From Ricinus communis (taxonomy: Eukaryota; Streptophyta; Magnoliopsida; Malpighiales; Euphorbiaceae), in the NCBI RefSeq assembly GCF_019578655.1, contig NC_063261.1:17350216-17414215 (forward strand): a stretch of DNA of 64,000 bases, read 5' to 3'. Below, one piece after another: positions 63,736 to 64,000 of this stretch; position 1 is the first letter of the stretch; each line of letters starts with the position of its first letter. Below the pieces are notes generated by a model. The model had not been told where the DNA came from, did not search any database, and saw only the letters and a list, made by a program, of their open reading frames with translations. The position numbers and the translations under genes are program-made.

Positions 63736-63986
63736 TGAATTTAAAATTAAACCTTATTGAATTCTAGCTCAATAGGAATAACACTTGAAAGAAATAACCT
63801 AAGAATTAGGTTTTCATTATTGTATTCTGATATCAAAAAGAGATGCATCAGCCTTATATTTATACTTATATGTAAGACTTTGATAGAAACTAAATAACAA
63901 ACTCTTAATAGCTAGACTCTAAATTTAAAAGATAAATACTTATCATATCCTAAATTTAAAAGATAAATACTTATCATATCCTAACA
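63736..63986 (-). repeat. LTR-like insertion (possible solo LTR) inside the LINE
   Basis: On the minus strand it runs TGTTAGGATATGATAAGT...AAATTCA, with a TATAAGTATAAATATAAGG box and then AGAATACAATAATGAAAACC, the layout of a copia-type LTR. It is about 251 bp. It interrupts the LINE coding sequence exactly at ATTTTACATCTACC. No target duplication was found next to it, and the window ends 14 bp further on, so it may instead be part of a longer element. Confidence 0.5.
63918..63983. repeat. Short direct duplication
   Basis: CTAAATTTAAAAGATAAATA followed by CTTATCATATC is present twice in a row, about 32 bp apart, inside the LTR-like sequence. Confidence 0.85.
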
Positions 63987-64000
63987 ACCCTAACAACTCA

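Noticed and set aside
1..64000. CRISPR array, bacterial operons or other prokaryotic systems
   Set aside because: Introns, plant gene families and plant transposons throughout. The tandem repeats seen have no spacer structure.

Overview
The window is nuclear DNA of a flowering plant. It is AT-rich, the genes have introns with GT-AG borders, and the spaces between genes are filled with plant retrotransposons, a CACTA transposon and many small foldback elements. The tandem pair of ent-kaurene-synthase-like diterpene synthases fits a eudicot, and I would guess a Euphorbiaceae such as castor bean. That placement is an inference from memory of the family and was not tested.

Layout. 0-1.2 kb: wreck of a Ty3/gypsy pol gene. 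1.2-23.4 kb: a gene-poor, AT-rich stretch with a 67-bp tandem repeat, a Tourist-like MITE, several foldback elements and microsatellites. 23.5-24.4 kb (+): an intact, intronless EXORDIUM-like cell-wall protein gene. 27.4-32.0 kb (-): a six-exon gene for a small nuclear poly(A)-binding protein (198 aa), rebuilt exon by exon. 34.0-38.5 kb (-) and 44.0-48.4 kb (-): two intact ent-kaurene-synthase-like genes. Each has 14 exons, all 14 exons have the same lengths in the two genes, and each encodes 774 aa. A small relic of a third copy lies next to the second gene.

48.97-57.96 kb (-): the 3' end of a LINE, split by two later insertions. One is a nearly complete Ty1/copia element with two 233-bp LTRs. 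The other is a degenerate CACTA element that itself carries a foldback element and a 55-bp tandem repeat. 58.07 to about 60.8 kb: a retrotransposon-like block, probably one long LTR or a large non-autonomous derivative. 62.47-63.73 kb (-): the 5' half of a LINE (zinc knuckle and start of the endonuclease), broken by a 251-bp LTR-like insertion that runs almost to the window edge.

How the genes relate. The two synthases are the only functional unit here that looks like a pathway locus. Both have the class I DDFFD motif and lack the class II aspartate motif, so each should take a bicyclic diphosphate (ent-copalyl diphosphate or similar) made by a separate enzyme. They differ at positions known to matter. 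The 34-kb gene has a normal NSE/DTE motif but Val at the product-switch position. The 44-kb gene has the usual Ile there but a changed NSE/DTE motif. This suggests diversified specialised metabolism rather than two copies of the gibberellin enzyme. The EXORDIUM-like and poly(A)-binding genes look like ordinary unrelated neighbours. No P450, tRNA, rRNA or CRISPR was seen.
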